52,839 nt of DNA. Source: Methanomassiliicoccales archaeon RumEn M1 (GTDB lineage Archaea > Thermoplasmatota > Thermoplasmata > Methanomassiliicoccales > Methanomassiliicoccaceae). The stretch lies in NCBI GenBank assembly GCA_001421185.1, contig LJKK01000093.1:1-52839 (forward strand), given 5' to 3'. The notes under the pieces are model-generated. The model saw nothing but the letters and a program-made list of their open reading frames with translations, made no database searches and was not told the origin of the DNA. This document shows positions 33,833-42,780 of the stretch, one piece after another; the first letter of the stretch is position 1, and every line of letters starts with the position of its first letter. Position numbers and translations under genes: made by a program.

Positions 33833-34611
33833 ATGATCAACGTCGTGATAGGCGGGGCCACCGGAAGGTTGGGAAGCCTGGTCTGCGCCCTGGTGCATAT
33901 GCAGGAGGACATGCGGCTGACGGGTGCGGTGGTCTCGGACGGCAGTGCCAGCCTAGGTCTTGAGATCGCTCCCGGGGTCCGGGCGGTCGGGGCCTCCCGC
34001 CTCTCCGAGGCGGTGGCGGACGCGACGTCTACGTGGACCTTACATCGCCGTCGGCGGTGGAAGCGAACCTGCCGAGGGCGGCAAGGGAGGGACTGGACTT
34101 CGTGATCGGCACCACCGGGATGTCGGACGGCTCGCTGGAGTCGTTCCGCGCCCGGCTGCGTGACCACGGAGGCTCCGCGGTGTTGGCGTCGAACTTCTCC
34201 GTGGGCGTGAACGTGTTCTTCCGGACGTGCGAACAGCTCGCCCACGCTCTTCCTGGATACGACGTGGAGATCGTGGAGGTCCATCACAACCGGAAGAAGG
34301 ATGCCCCCTCGGGCACGGCCAGGGAGGCCGCGGACATCATCGCCAGGGCCGCCGGCATCGATGAGATGGTGTGCGGCCGCGAGGGCAACGTGGGGGCCAG
34401 AGGCAAGGAGATCGGGATCCACTCGGTCCGCGCCGGCGATGTGGTGGGCGAGCACACCGTCATCTTCGCCGGACGGAAGGAACGGATCGAACTTACTCAT
34501 CGCGCCCATTCCCGAGAGGCGTTCGCGGAGGGGTGCATCCTCGCCATCCGATGGGTGGCGGGCCGCCGGGACGGCGAGGTCCACAACATGAGAGAGGTGC
34601 TGGGGATATGA
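33833..34611 (+). CDS. dapB: 4-hydroxy-tetrahydrodipicolinate reductase (frameshifted)
   Basis: Reduces the DapA product with NAD(P)H. The first frame (33833-34105) has INVVIGGATGRLGSLVC (dinucleotide loop) and SRLSEAVADA; the second (from about 34024 to 34611) has VDLTSPSAVEANLPRAAREGLDFVIGTTG, the DapB active-site EIVEVHHNRKKDAPSGTAREAAD, and HTVIFAGRKERIELTHRAHSREAFAEGCILAIRWV. A missing base at about 34023 accounts for the break; restoring it gives 259 residues. GGAGG lies before the ATG. It overlaps lysC by 4 nt. Confidence 0.9.
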
Positions 34612-35963
34612 TCAAGGTCATGAAGTTCGGGGGTACATCCATGGGCAGCGTCGACGCCCTGGAGAGGACCTCGTCCATTATCATCAGGGAGCAGGCGAGG
34701 AAGGCGGTGGTCGTATCGGCCATGTCGGGCGTGACCAATTACCTCATAGCGTGCATGCGCGAACGGCCCGAGGTACCATCGGTCATCGCCCACCTGAAGG
34801 AGAAGTACTCCACCGTCGCCCGCGAGCTGCTCTCCGAGGAGCGGTTGAACAAATGCGTCCAGGAGCTGGACGCTAGCCTGTCTGGCTTGAGCGAGCGGCT
34901 GGAGGCCCGCTGGAAGGTGACGGCCGACCCGGTCCTGGAGGACGCCATATTCTGCTGGGGGGAGAGGCTCAGCACCATCATCCTGGCCAACGTCCTGGAG
35001 GAGAAGGGCGTGCCGGCGGTGCCCCTCTCGGCGGAGGAGGCGGGCATCGTGGCCGAGGGCACGCCCACCAACGGCTCGGCCAACCTGACGGCCACCCACT
35101 CCAATCTGGCCCGGACGGTGGTCCCGCTGCTGGAGAAGGGCATCACCCCCATCATCACCGGATATTATGGCGCTGACCTCTCCGGCCGGCTGATCACCTT
35201 CGGCCGCGGCGGCTCCGATTACTCGGGCTCGGTGGTCGCCAACGGCATCGACGCCAACTGCTACGAGGTATGGACCGACGTGGACGGATTCATGACCGCC
35301 GATCCCCGAGTGGTGCCGGAAGCGAGGACCATCGACGAGATGGACTACGGTGAGGCCGCTGAGCTGGCGTACTTCGGCGCCAAGGTGCTGCATCCCCGGA
35401 CCGTCGAACCCGTCCGCCGGAAGTCCATCCCCCTGATGGTGAAGAACACCTTCAACCCCGACGGACATGGCACCCTGGTGAGGAACCAGAAGTGCAACTC
35501 GCCCGAGATCGTGCGCAGCGTGGCGGCCAAGGGGGACCTGTCCATCATCAAGATCTATTCGTCCGAGATCGTCTACAATCCCGGTCTCATCTCGAGGCTC
35601 ATCGCCTCGGTCAGCGAGGCGGCGGTGAACACCTACGCCATATCCACCTCGCTGAGCACGCTGGCGGTGGCGCTGCCCACACCGGCCATTCCCTGCGTGC
35701 TGGACAAGCTGAAGGCCCTTCACGAGAACCAGATCGAGAAGATGACCGTCAAGGACAACGTCTCCCTCATCTGCTGTGTGGGGGACAACATGATAAACAC
35801 CTTCGGCGTTGCTGCGAAGGTGTTCTCCACCGTCTCGGCCACCGGGGCCAACGTGGAGATGATATCGGAGGGGGCGTCGGACGTGGCGCTCAACTTCATG
35901 GTCCCCAGCGAGATAGCTGCGGACGTCATCAGGAGCATTCACAGGACGTTCATAGGTGGTTGA
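34608..35963 (+). CDS. lysC: Aspartate kinase
   Basis: 451 residues. Makes aspartyl phosphate, entry to lysine, threonine and methionine. Kinase domain: VMKFGGTSMGSVDALERTSSII, VVVSAMSGVTNYL, CWGERLSTIILANVL, TFGRGGSDYSGSVVANGIDANCYEVWTDVDGFMTADPRVVPEARTIDEMDYGEAAELAYFGAKVLHPRTVEP. The last 130 residues hold two ACT domains (LSIIKIYSSEIVYNPG and VSLICCVGDNM), the usual feedback site. The enzyme is probably lysine-inhibited. Starts on the last base of dapB; the next enzyme, aspartate semialdehyde dehydrogenase, is not in the window. Confidence 0.96.
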   Translation: MIKVMKFGGTSMGSVDALERTSSIIIREQARKAVVVSAMSGVTNYLIACMRERPEVPSVIAHLKEKYSTVARELLSEERLNKCVQELDASLSGLSERLEARWKVTADPVLEDAIFCWGERLSTIILANVLEEKGVPAVPLSAEEAGIVAEGTPTNGSANLTATHSNLARTVVPLLEKGITPIITGYYGADLSGRLITFGRGGSDYSGSVVANGIDANCYEVWTDVDGFMTADPRVVPEARTIDEMDYGEAAELAYFGAKVLHPRTVEPVRRKSIPLMVKNTFNPDGHGTLVRNQKCNSPEIVRSVAAKGDLSIIKIYSSEIVYNPGLISRLIASVSEAAVNTYAISTSLSTLAVALPTPAIPCVLDKLKALHENQIEKMTVKDNVSLICCVGDNMINTFGVAAKVFSTVSATGANVEMISEGASDVALNFMVPSEIAADVIRSIHRTFIGG

Positions 35964-37223
35964 ATGAGAGAATTCGAGCGTATCGACGATCACATGGTCA
36001 TCGGGGGCCTGAGGGCGGTCGACCTGGCCGAGGAGTACGGCACTCCGGTGTACGTCACGGACGAGGACGCGGTCAGGGACAACTATCGGGCGATATACGG
36101 CGCGTTCTCGCGGCGCATGCCCACCCGCATCAACTACGCCTGCAAGGCCAACGCCAACCTGGCCATCCTGCGCATCCTTGAGCAGGAGGGGAGCTGCATC
36201 GATGCCGTGTCCATCGGCGAGGTGGAGGCGTGCTTGCGCGCGGGCTTCTCGCCGGACCGCATACTCTACACCGGAGTGAACGTATCCAACCATGAGCTGG
36301 CCGCGCTGGTCAACCGTAACATCACCATCAACATCGACTCGTTGTCGGAGCTTGAGAGACTGGCCGAGATCACCTCGGGAGCGGCGGTGTCCTTCCGCAT
36401 GAACCCCGAGGTGGGGGCCGGCTATCACGAGAAGGTGGTCACCGGCGCACGCTCCACCAAGTTCGGGGTGCCCAAGGACCGCATATTGGACGCCTACTCG
36501 AGAGCGATCGAGCTGGGCTTCCGCCCGGTGGGCCTGCACGCCCACATCGGGGCGGGGGTGCAGGTAGTGGAACCGTTCGTCCGGGTGACCGACGTGCTGG
36601 TGTCGGTGGCCCAGGAACTGGAATCGAAGCTCGGCATACGCCTGGACTTCATCGATATCGGCGGAGGCATCGGTATTCCGTACCGGACCGAGGAAGGCCC
36701 CATGGACCTTGAGCTGCTGGCCGAGGAGGTCACGTCGAGGATATTGAACGGCACCTCGGCCCGGCAGGTGGCCGTGGAGCCTGGCCGATACATCATCGCG
36801 GACACCACCGTCCTGCTCACCACCGTGGTCGATCTGAAGGAGACGCCCGACAAGTGGTTCGCCGGCGTGGACGCGGGCTTCAACACCCTGGTCCGCCCGG
36901 CCTTCTACGGCTCGTACCACCACGTGGCGGTGGCCAACAAGTTCGGGCTGCCCGGCGAGGTCACCTACGACATCGTGGGGCCGATCTGCGAGTCCGGGGA
37001 CCATCTGGCCAAGGAGCGTTCGCTTCCCCGGCTGGAGGAGGGCGACCTGCTGGCGGTGTACGATGCCGGCGCCTATGGCTTCAGCATGAGCTCGCAGTAC
37101 AACATGCGGCCCAAGTGCCGCGAGGTGCTGGTGAGGAGGGGCAGCTCCAACCTCATACGCGAGAGGGAGAGCATCGATGACCTGCTGCGCCACGACCGCA
37201 TCCCGTCCAGGCTGATGCTATGA
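35964..37223 (+). CDS. lysA: Diaminopimelate decarboxylase
   Basis: 419 residues. Last step of lysine synthesis, PLP-dependent. The PLP lysine is in INYACKANANLAILRILEQEG, followed by DAVSIGEVEACLRAGF, VGLHAHIGAGVQVVEPFV (H and G of the phosphate site), FIDIGGGIGIPYRTEEGP and VEPGRYIIADTTVLL. The C-terminal CESGDHLAKERSLPRLEEGDLLAVYDAGAYGFSMSSQYNMRPKC includes the second-subunit Cys and Tyr. ATG directly follows the lysC stop. Confidence 0.97.
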   Translation: MREFERIDDHMVIGGLRAVDLAEEYGTPVYVTDEDAVRDNYRAIYGAFSRRMPTRINYACKANANLAILRILEQEGSCIDAVSIGEVEACLRAGFSPDRILYTGVNVSNHELAALVNRNITINIDSLSELERLAEITSGAAVSFRMNPEVGAGYHEKVVTGARSTKFGVPKDRILDAYSRAIELGFRPVGLHAHIGAGVQVVEPFVRVTDVLVSVAQELESKLGIRLDFIDIGGGIGIPYRTEEGPMDLELLAEEVTSRILNGTSARQVAVEPGRYIIADTTVLLTTVVDLKETPDKWFAGVDAGFNTLVRPAFYGSYHHVAVANKFGLPGEVTYDIVGPICESGDHLAKERSLPRLEEGDLLAVYDAGAYGFSMSSQYNMRPKCREVLVRRGSSNLIRERESIDDLLRHDRIPSRLML

Positions 37224-38050
37224 ACTTCTGGAAATATCACGGTCTGGGCAACGACTTCGTGGTCGTCGAGAACCTTGACCTCGATGTACCGGACGATCCG
37301 GACTTCGTCCGGAGGGTGTGCGACCGCCGCACCGGCGTGGGCGCCGACGGCATCCTCTACATCAACCCCGACGAGGAGGCCGACGCGTTCATGAGGGTCC
37401 TCAACTCCGACGGGAGCGAGGCGGAGATGTGCGGCAACGGCATCCGGTGCGTGGCCAAACATCTATACGACCTTTCCTTGGCCCCCTCGGAGAGGATGCG
37501 GATCAACACCATGGGCGGGATGAAGGACATCGTCGTTCAGGTGGAGAACGGCCAGGCCGTGGGCGCCACGGTGGAGATGGGCGCGCCCCGGCTCGATCGC
37601 CCCGACATCCCTATGACGGGCGAGGGACGCTTCATCGACGGCACGCTCGAGGTGAACGGACGGACGATAACTGGAACGGCCGTCTCGATGGGGAACCCCC
37701 ACCTGATCGTGTTCGATGAACTCTCGGACGAGGAGGTCATGGAGATGGGTCCCGAGCTGGAGAGGCACCCTCTCTTCCCGCGCCGGACCAACGTGGAGTT
37801 CGTGAGGGTGGAGGACGACGTTCTGGTCGTATCCGTCTACGAACGGGGTGCGGGATGGACCCAGGCCTGCGGCACGGGCGCCTGCGCCACCGCCGTGGCG
37901 GCTGGACTGAAGGGCCTGGCCTCTCTCGGAAGGGACGTCAGGGTAAGGCTCCCCGGCGGGGAGCTGAGGATAAACGTGGCGGAGGACCTATCGTCGGTCA
38001 AGATGACCGGTCCGGCGGTGCGGGTCTTCCGCGGTGAACTGGAGGAATGA
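37220..38050 (+). CDS. dapF: Diaminopimelate epimerase
   Basis: 276 residues. Converts LL- to meso-diaminopimelate with two catalytic cysteines: SEAEMCGNGIRCVAKHLYDL near the N-terminus and GWTQACGTGACATAVAAGLKG near the C-terminus. Also FWKYHGLGNDFVVVEN and the GMKDIVVQVENGQAVGATVEMGAP segment. Overlaps lysA and dapL by 4 nt each. Confidence 0.97.
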   Translation: MNFWKYHGLGNDFVVVENLDLDVPDDPDFVRRVCDRRTGVGADGILYINPDEEADAFMRVLNSDGSEAEMCGNGIRCVAKHLYDLSLAPSERMRINTMGGMKDIVVQVENGQAVGATVEMGAPRLDRPDIPMTGEGRFIDGTLEVNGRTITGTAVSMGNPHLIVFDELSDEEVMEMGPELERHPLFPRRTNVEFVRVEDDVLVVSVYERGAGWTQACGTGACATAVAAGLKGLASLGRDVRVRLPGGELRINVAEDLSSVKMTGPAVRVFRGELEE

Positions 38051-38055
38051 CTATC

Positions 38056-39207
38056 ATGGCATACGATTTCGCTGACAGGCTCAAGAACCTGCCCCCCTAC
38101 CTCTTCGCCGAGATCGAGGAGAAGGTGGCCAGGAAGGTAGAGATGGGGATGGACATCATCGATTTCGGGATCGGCGACCCCGATCTCCCGACCCCCCGCC
38201 CCCTGGTGGACGTGATCAAGGAGCAGCTGGACGATCCGGCCAATCACCGGTACCCGTCATCGCAGGGAGAGGCCGACACCCGGCAGGCCATCGCCGAATG
38301 GTACAGAAAGCGCTTCGGCGTGGACCTCAATCCCGACCGCGAGGTCGCCATCCTGCTCGGCTCCAAGGAGGGCTTGGCCAACGTGGCCCGGGCGTTCGTG
38401 AACCCTGGCGACAAGGTCCTGTGCCCCGACCCGGCCTATCCGGTCTATGCGCAGGGAGCGGCCACGCTGTGCGACGCGGTGCCGGTGAAGTTCCCCCTGT
38501 ACGAGGAGGACGACTTCTTCCCGAACCTTGACGGCCTGCCGCAGGACGCCAAGCTGATGTACCTGAACTATCCGAACAACCCGACCGGCGCCGTGGTCTC
38601 AAGGGCCAACCTCCAGCGGGCGCTCCGATGGTGCAACGACACCGATACCATCCTGTGCTACGACAACGCCTATTCGGAGATGACCTTCGACGATTACGTG
38701 GCGCCGTCGGTGCTGGAGTTCGGACGTCACGCGATCGAGTTCGGCTCGCTGTCCAAGACGTTCAACATGACCGGCTACCGTGTAGGGTACGCGGTCGGGG
38801 ACGCCACCCTCATCGCCGGCCTCAAGAAGGTCAAGTCCCAGATCGACTCGGGAACGCCGAAGTTCATCCAGAAGGCAGTCCCGGCGGCCCTCGGCGCTTA
38901 CACGGGGCCGTCCCGCCCCAAGATCGTGCAGGACAGCGTGGACGTGTATCGCCGGAGGCGCGACATCATCGTCAAGGGGCTCCGCGAGCTGGGCTTCGAC
39001 GTCAAGTTGCCCAAGGGAACCTTCTATCTGTTCTTCAACGTGGGCTCGAGCTCCATCGAGTTCGCCAACAAGATGCTCGACGCCGGCATCGTGGTGACGC
39101 CTGGCATCGGCTTCGGCAAGAACGGAGAGGGCTTCGTGAGGATGGCCCTGACTCAGCCGGAGAACAGGATCGAAGAGGCCCTGGAAAGGATGAAGAAGGT
39201 CCTTTAG
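38056..39207 (+). CDS. dapL: LL-diaminopimelate aminotransferase
   Basis: 383 residues from ATG 38056 (ATG 38047 overlaps the dapF stop and is possible; GGAGG at 38040 fits the later start better). Converts tetrahydrodipicolinate directly to LL-diaminopimelate, bypassing succinylated or acetylated intermediates. Class I aminotransferase: RYPSSQGEADTRQAIAEWY, LNYPNNPTGAVVS, CYDNAYSEMTF and the PLP lysine in EFGSLSKTFNMTGYRVGYAVG. Ends with a TAG and overlaps the convergent pgk by 4 nt. Confidence 0.95.
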   Translation: MAYDFADRLKNLPPYLFAEIEEKVARKVEMGMDIIDFGIGDPDLPTPRPLVDVIKEQLDDPANHRYPSSQGEADTRQAIAEWYRKRFGVDLNPDREVAILLGSKEGLANVARAFVNPGDKVLCPDPAYPVYAQGAATLCDAVPVKFPLYEEDDFFPNLDGLPQDAKLMYLNYPNNPTGAVVSRANLQRALRWCNDTDTILCYDNAYSEMTFDDYVAPSVLEFGRHAIEFGSLSKTFNMTGYRVGYAVGDATLIAGLKKVKSQIDSGTPKFIQKAVPAALGAYTGPSRPKIVQDSVDVYRRRRDIIVKGLRELGFDVKLPKGTFYLFFNVGSSSIEFANKMLDAGIVVTPGIGFGKNGEGFVRMALTQPENRIEEALERMKKVL

Positions 39208-40421
39208 GCCTTCCGACAGGCCTTGAGGGCCTCCACCGCCGGAAGGGGCTTTCCCAGCACGAAGGTCTCCAACGCTCCTCCGGCGGTGCTCACGTACGAG
39301 AACTTGGCCGTGAGGCCCAGGCGCTCGGCCGCTCCCACGGTGTGGCCTCCCCCAACCAGGGTGAAGGCGTCCGAGCGGGTCATGGCCATGAGGAGCTCCC
39401 TCGTTCCGAAGCAGAACTCCTCCCTCTCGATCAGGCCGGCCGGCCCCGACATGAACACGGTGCTGGCGCTACCTATCACCTTGGCGAACTTCTCTACCGA
39501 CCTCCTGCCGATGTCCAGCACCGGTCCGCAGGGCAGGTCGCCGACCAGCACATCGCGGCGGTCGCCGCCGACATCGACGCCCACGTCGAACGGCAGAAGG
39601 ATCCTTTCGCCGTTCTTCCTGAGGAGCCTCCTGGCCTGCTCCACCGCCTCGGGCGTCATTTCCGCCTCGAGCAGCCTCATGTTCTCCTCCCCCAGCTCAT
39701 AGCCGCGCACGTGAAGGAAGGCGTTGGCGCACAGTCCCACACATATGACCCAATCGGCCGTTCCGTGATCCAGGGCCCGCTCTATCAATCGCAGAGAGTC
39801 GCCGAACTTCGCTCCTCCCAGCACGAACACGGTGGGATGCCGGGGGTTCTCGAACACCGACGACAGCGCGGTGAGCTCCTTCTCCATGAGCCGGCCCACC
39901 GCGGACGGGAGCACCTTCGGGAATCCGACCAGGGAGCATTGCGAGCGGTGGGCGGTGGCGAAGGCGTCGTTGACATAGTAATCGGCCAGGGGAGCGAGCT
40001 TGGTCACCAGGTCGCATCGCGCGTGCTCTTCCATGCTCTTCTTCTCCAGCTCGTACGGCAGTTCCCGAACGTTCTTCAGCATGATGGCGCGGCCTCTGGC
40101 CAGCTCCCTGACGGCCGTCAGGGCCTCCTCGCCCACCACGTCGTCCACGTACCTGACCTCCTGGCCCAGGTACTTGGTCAGGACGGCGGCGTGCCGGTCG
40201 AGGCCAGTGAAGTCCCAGTCTCCCGGTCGGCCTTGGTGGGCCAGTATGACGACCTTTCCTCCCTTGTCGACCAGCTCGCGCACCGTGGGCACGATCTGCC
40301 TGATGCGATTATCGTCCTCAAGCTCGAGCGTCTCCTTGTTCAGAGGGCAGTTGATGTCCACGCGCAGAAGGATCGTTCGGTCGTCAAAATCAAAATCGTC
40401 CAGCGTGTTGAACTGTTTCAT
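39204..40421 (-). CDS. pgk: Phosphoglycerate kinase
   Basis: 405 residues. Interconverts 1,3-bisphosphoglycerate and 3-phosphoglycerate. Archaeal form: RTILLRVDINCPLNKETLELEDDNRIRQIVPTVREL near the start, GKVVILAHQGRPGDWDF, YYVNDAFATAHRSQCSLVGFP, VFVLGGAKFGDSLRLIERAL, and FMSGPAGLIEREEFCFGTRELL with TLVGGGHTVGAAERLG at the end. Single gene on the minus strand; its stop codon overlaps that of dapL. Confidence 0.96.
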   Translation of the reverse strand: MKQFNTLDDFDFDDRTILLRVDINCPLNKETLELEDDNRIRQIVPTVRELVDKGGKVVILAHQGRPGDWDFTGLDRHAAVLTKYLGQEVRYVDDVVGEEALTAVRELARGRAIMLKNVRELPYELEKKSMEEHARCDLVTKLAPLADYYVNDAFATAHRSQCSLVGFPKVLPSAVGRLMEKELTALSSVFENPRHPTVFVLGGAKFGDSLRLIERALDHGTADWVICVGLCANAFLHVRGYELGEENMRLLEAEMTPEAVEQARRLLRKNGERILLPFDVGVDVGGDRRDVLVGDLPCGPVLDIGRRSVEKFAKVIGSASTVFMSGPAGLIEREEFCFGTRELLMAMTRSDAFTLVGGGHTVGAAERLGLTAKFSYVSTAGGALETFVLGKPLPAVEALKACRKA

Positions 40422-40561
40422 TTGGTCCCCGGCTCCAACTCAAGGTTATGCACCACGATATGGCAGGCCATGATTAATCTTTCCGATGGCAAGATGCTCG
40501 GGACCGAAGAACGCCGCAGCCGATGCGTCCGGGAACTGGCACCCTTGCCATGACATAAAAT

Positions 40562-40569
40562 GTTTAATA
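40562..40569 (+). promoter_or_regulatory. TATA box of the cation antiporter gene
   Basis: GTTTAATA centred about 31 bp before the ATG at 40597, which identifies the start within a longer open frame. Confidence 0.55.
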
Positions 40570-40596
40570 CGCCACAACATACACGAAACGATAGGG

Positions 40597-41862
40597 ATGG
40601 ACTCTCACACCCTGCTGCTCGTCGTATCGGTCGCCCTCTTCGTCGGTTTTGCGGCCAACTACATGTTCGTGAAGTTTAAGGCCCCCGATGTGCTGCTTCT
40701 GATCACCTTCGGGGTGCTGTTAGGGCCTGGAGTATTGGGAGTGATCAACGAGGGGGCGGCCTCCCAGATCACGCAACTCACCACCTATGTGGCGGCCGTG
40801 GCGCTGTCGGTCATCATGCTACAGGCAGGCATGGACCTCAAGCTAAAGGACGTGGTGAAATCGTTCAATCACGCCCTCATTTTCACCCTGGTGGCCTTCT
40901 TCGTGTCCATAGGCGTCATCTCCCTGGTGTGCAAGCTCTCCTTGGGGTGGACATGGGGCGAGGCGCTCCTCCTGGGCTCCATCCTGGGGGGGACCAGCGG
41001 CGCCATCGTCATCCCACTGGTGAAAGTGCTCAACGTATCCGGAAAGGTCAAGACCATTGTCACGCTGGAGGCCGCCCTGACTGATGTCCTGGTCATCGCA
41101 GGGGCCATGACCATCATGGCCATCATCGCCGCGGGGGGCGCCGACCTGGCCGATGTGGGGATGGACATCCTGATGGCCTTCCTGTTCTCCGCCGTCCTGG
41201 GGGTGGTCGGAGGGGTCATATGGCTGAACGTCCTCAAGCATACCGGACAGTCCCTGTCCTACATGATCACCCTGGCGTTCATGCTGCTGCTGTTCTCGAT
41301 CTCGGAGCTGACGGTGGGGCTGGGAGGAGGGGCCATCGCAGCGCTGATGTTCGGCCTCACCATGGGCAACAGCGACTCGCTCCCGTCTGCCATACGGAGG
41401 AGGCTTGACTACTGCTGCGATCCCAGGATCATCGACTTCCATGATGAGATCTCCTTCTTCGTGCGGACCTTCTTCTTCATCTACCTAGGCCTGGTGCTAT
41501 CGCTCACCGCCCTGTCCCCGGTGGAGGTGCTGGCAGGGGTGGTGGTCTTCAACGTCGTGGTCATAGGCAGGATCGCCGTGTCGGCATCGGTGGGAAAGCT
41601 GATGTGCAAGGACCGCAAGGACCGCGTCACCCTCCTGTTCATGATGCCCCGGGGCCTGGCAGCCGCGGTGGTGGCCTCGCTGCCCCTCTCGCTGGGCGTG
41701 GTGAGCACCCAGGTTGGCAACATGATCGGGTCCATAACGGCGGCGGTCATTCTGCTGACGACGTGCCTAGCATCCATCGGCGCATACGTGATCGAGAAGC
41801 GGGCGGGGCGCAGCGAACTGCCGTGCGATTGCACCATAGGCGAGATGGACGCCACCCTATGA
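40597..41862 (+). CDS. Cation:proton antiporter (CPA family)
   Basis: 421 residues with about 12 membrane helices. The frame is open from 40486, but the membrane protein proper begins at MDSHTLLLVVSVALFVGFAANYM. Core motifs: ITFGVLLGPGVLGVINEG, GSILGGTSGAIVIPLVKVL, and the transport helix VTLEAALTDVLVIAGAM with the conserved acidic site, then LGLVLSLTALSPVEVLAG. The C-terminus ends in a short Cys-containing tail (LPCDCTIGEMDATL). Probably exchanges Na+ or K+ for H+. Confidence 0.85.
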   Translation: MDSHTLLLVVSVALFVGFAANYMFVKFKAPDVLLLITFGVLLGPGVLGVINEGAASQITQLTTYVAAVALSVIMLQAGMDLKLKDVVKSFNHALIFTLVAFFVSIGVISLVCKLSLGWTWGEALLLGSILGGTSGAIVIPLVKVLNVSGKVKTIVTLEAALTDVLVIAGAMTIMAIIAAGGADLADVGMDILMAFLFSAVLGVVGGVIWLNVLKHTGQSLSYMITLAFMLLLFSISELTVGLGGGAIAALMFGLTMGNSDSLPSAIRRRLDYCCDPRIIDFHDEISFFVRTFFFIYLGLVLSLTALSPVEVLAGVVVFNVVVIGRIAVSASVGKLMCKDRKDRVTLLFMMPRGLAAAVVASLPLSLGVVSTQVGNMIGSITAAVILLTTCLASIGAYVIEKRAGRSELPCDCTIGEMDATL

Positions 41863-41869
41863 CGGTGCG

Positions 41870-42736
41870 ATGACGGACATACCGCCCTGTCGGCATCGGT
41901 TGACCCCCAACGAGGAGGGCTGCTGCTGGCTGGAGAGCCGCCGGCGTGACCCCGAAGGGATGTCCATCCTGATCTTCCGGTCCCCGGGAGGGCGGCGTCC
42001 GCTGCGATGCACCCCGGCCATGGCCTCGGTGTGCCCCTGGCGCTCGTGGGACGTGGCTCAGCCAGCCGAGCTGGTCCCCTGCCCTCACTGTCGAAGGCGC
42101 CACCGCCAAGGCTCGGTCTCGCAGCAGCTCTGCGCCGCCTGGTCGTCGGCCAAGGGAGCGCTGAGGACGATGCGGGAGACCAGGCCGGAAGGCGAGAGGT
42201 ATTATCCCGAGGGAACGCGCCAGCTGCCGTATCCGGACGACACCTCCGACCTGGTCCGGCGACTGGTGTGGAATCGGATGAAGAGCGCGGTGCTCAGGCG
42301 GGACCGCTACCGGTGCCAGGAGTGCGGAGCGGAGTTCGGCAAGCGCCGGCGCAAGATCTTCGACCCCTCCCTTCGCCGGGGCCGGGGAGGCTACCGGTGG
42401 GAGAGCCTGGAGGTACATCACATCATTCCGCGTTCCAAGGGAGGGAGCGATCATCCTGGCAACCTGATGACCCTTTGCCCCTCCTGCCACCTCGCGCACA
42501 CTGCCCGGCAGGCGTCCGAGCGAGCGGAGTCGCGGAGGGAGGACGAACGGTTCCTCCGGGCGCTGGAGGAAGCAGGTCAGGCCGGCGAGCCGTTCTTCGA
42601 CCCCGCGATTAGAACATCCGCCCTGACCACGGTCAAGATGCGTTGGCAACTCACTCTGGCGCCCTGTGGCGAGAAACAACCTTTATATTCAGAGTTCTTA
42701 GGGTGGACACACGACTGGCGGCACGGTCGGAGATGA
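41870..42736 (+). CDS. HNH endonuclease domain protein
   Basis: 288 residues. The HNH site is at about residues 175-215: the metal Cys pair CQECGAEFG, then LEVHHIIPRSKGGSDHPGNLMTLCPSCHLAH. An extra Cys site (LVPCPHCRRRHRQ) lies earlier, and the N-terminus (HRLTPNEEGCCWLESRR) is rich in charged residues. The C-terminal 40 residues run into the promoter of the next gene (TATA-like TTTATATTC about 42681), so the end may be wrong by a frame. No link to a phage or restriction locus is visible. It starts 8 nt after the antiporter stop. Confidence 0.75.
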   Translation: MTDIPPCRHRLTPNEEGCCWLESRRRDPEGMSILIFRSPGGRRPLRCTPAMASVCPWRSWDVAQPAELVPCPHCRRRHRQGSVSQQLCAAWSSAKGALRTMRETRPEGERYYPEGTRQLPYPDDTSDLVRRLVWNRMKSAVLRRDRYRCQECGAEFGKRRRKIFDPSLRRGRGGYRWESLEVHHIIPRSKGGSDHPGNLMTLCPSCHLAHTARQASERAESRREDERFLRALEEAGQAGEPFFDPAIRTSALTTVKMRWQLTLAPCGEKQPLYSEFLGWTHDWRHGRR

Positions 42737-42780
42737 CGTAACGTCGTCCCGCCCCGTACCTCCGCTCGGGGGTCAACCAA

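Noticed and set aside
34497-37193. Very long minus-strand open frame (898 codons)
   Set aside because: Antisense to dapB, lysC and lysA; its product has low complexity with His, Gly and Arg-rich runs and no family signature, as expected of a high-GC shadow frame.
38628-40553. 641-codon plus-strand frame over dapL and pgk
   Set aside because: Covers two well-supported genes in another frame and strand; no conserved segment.
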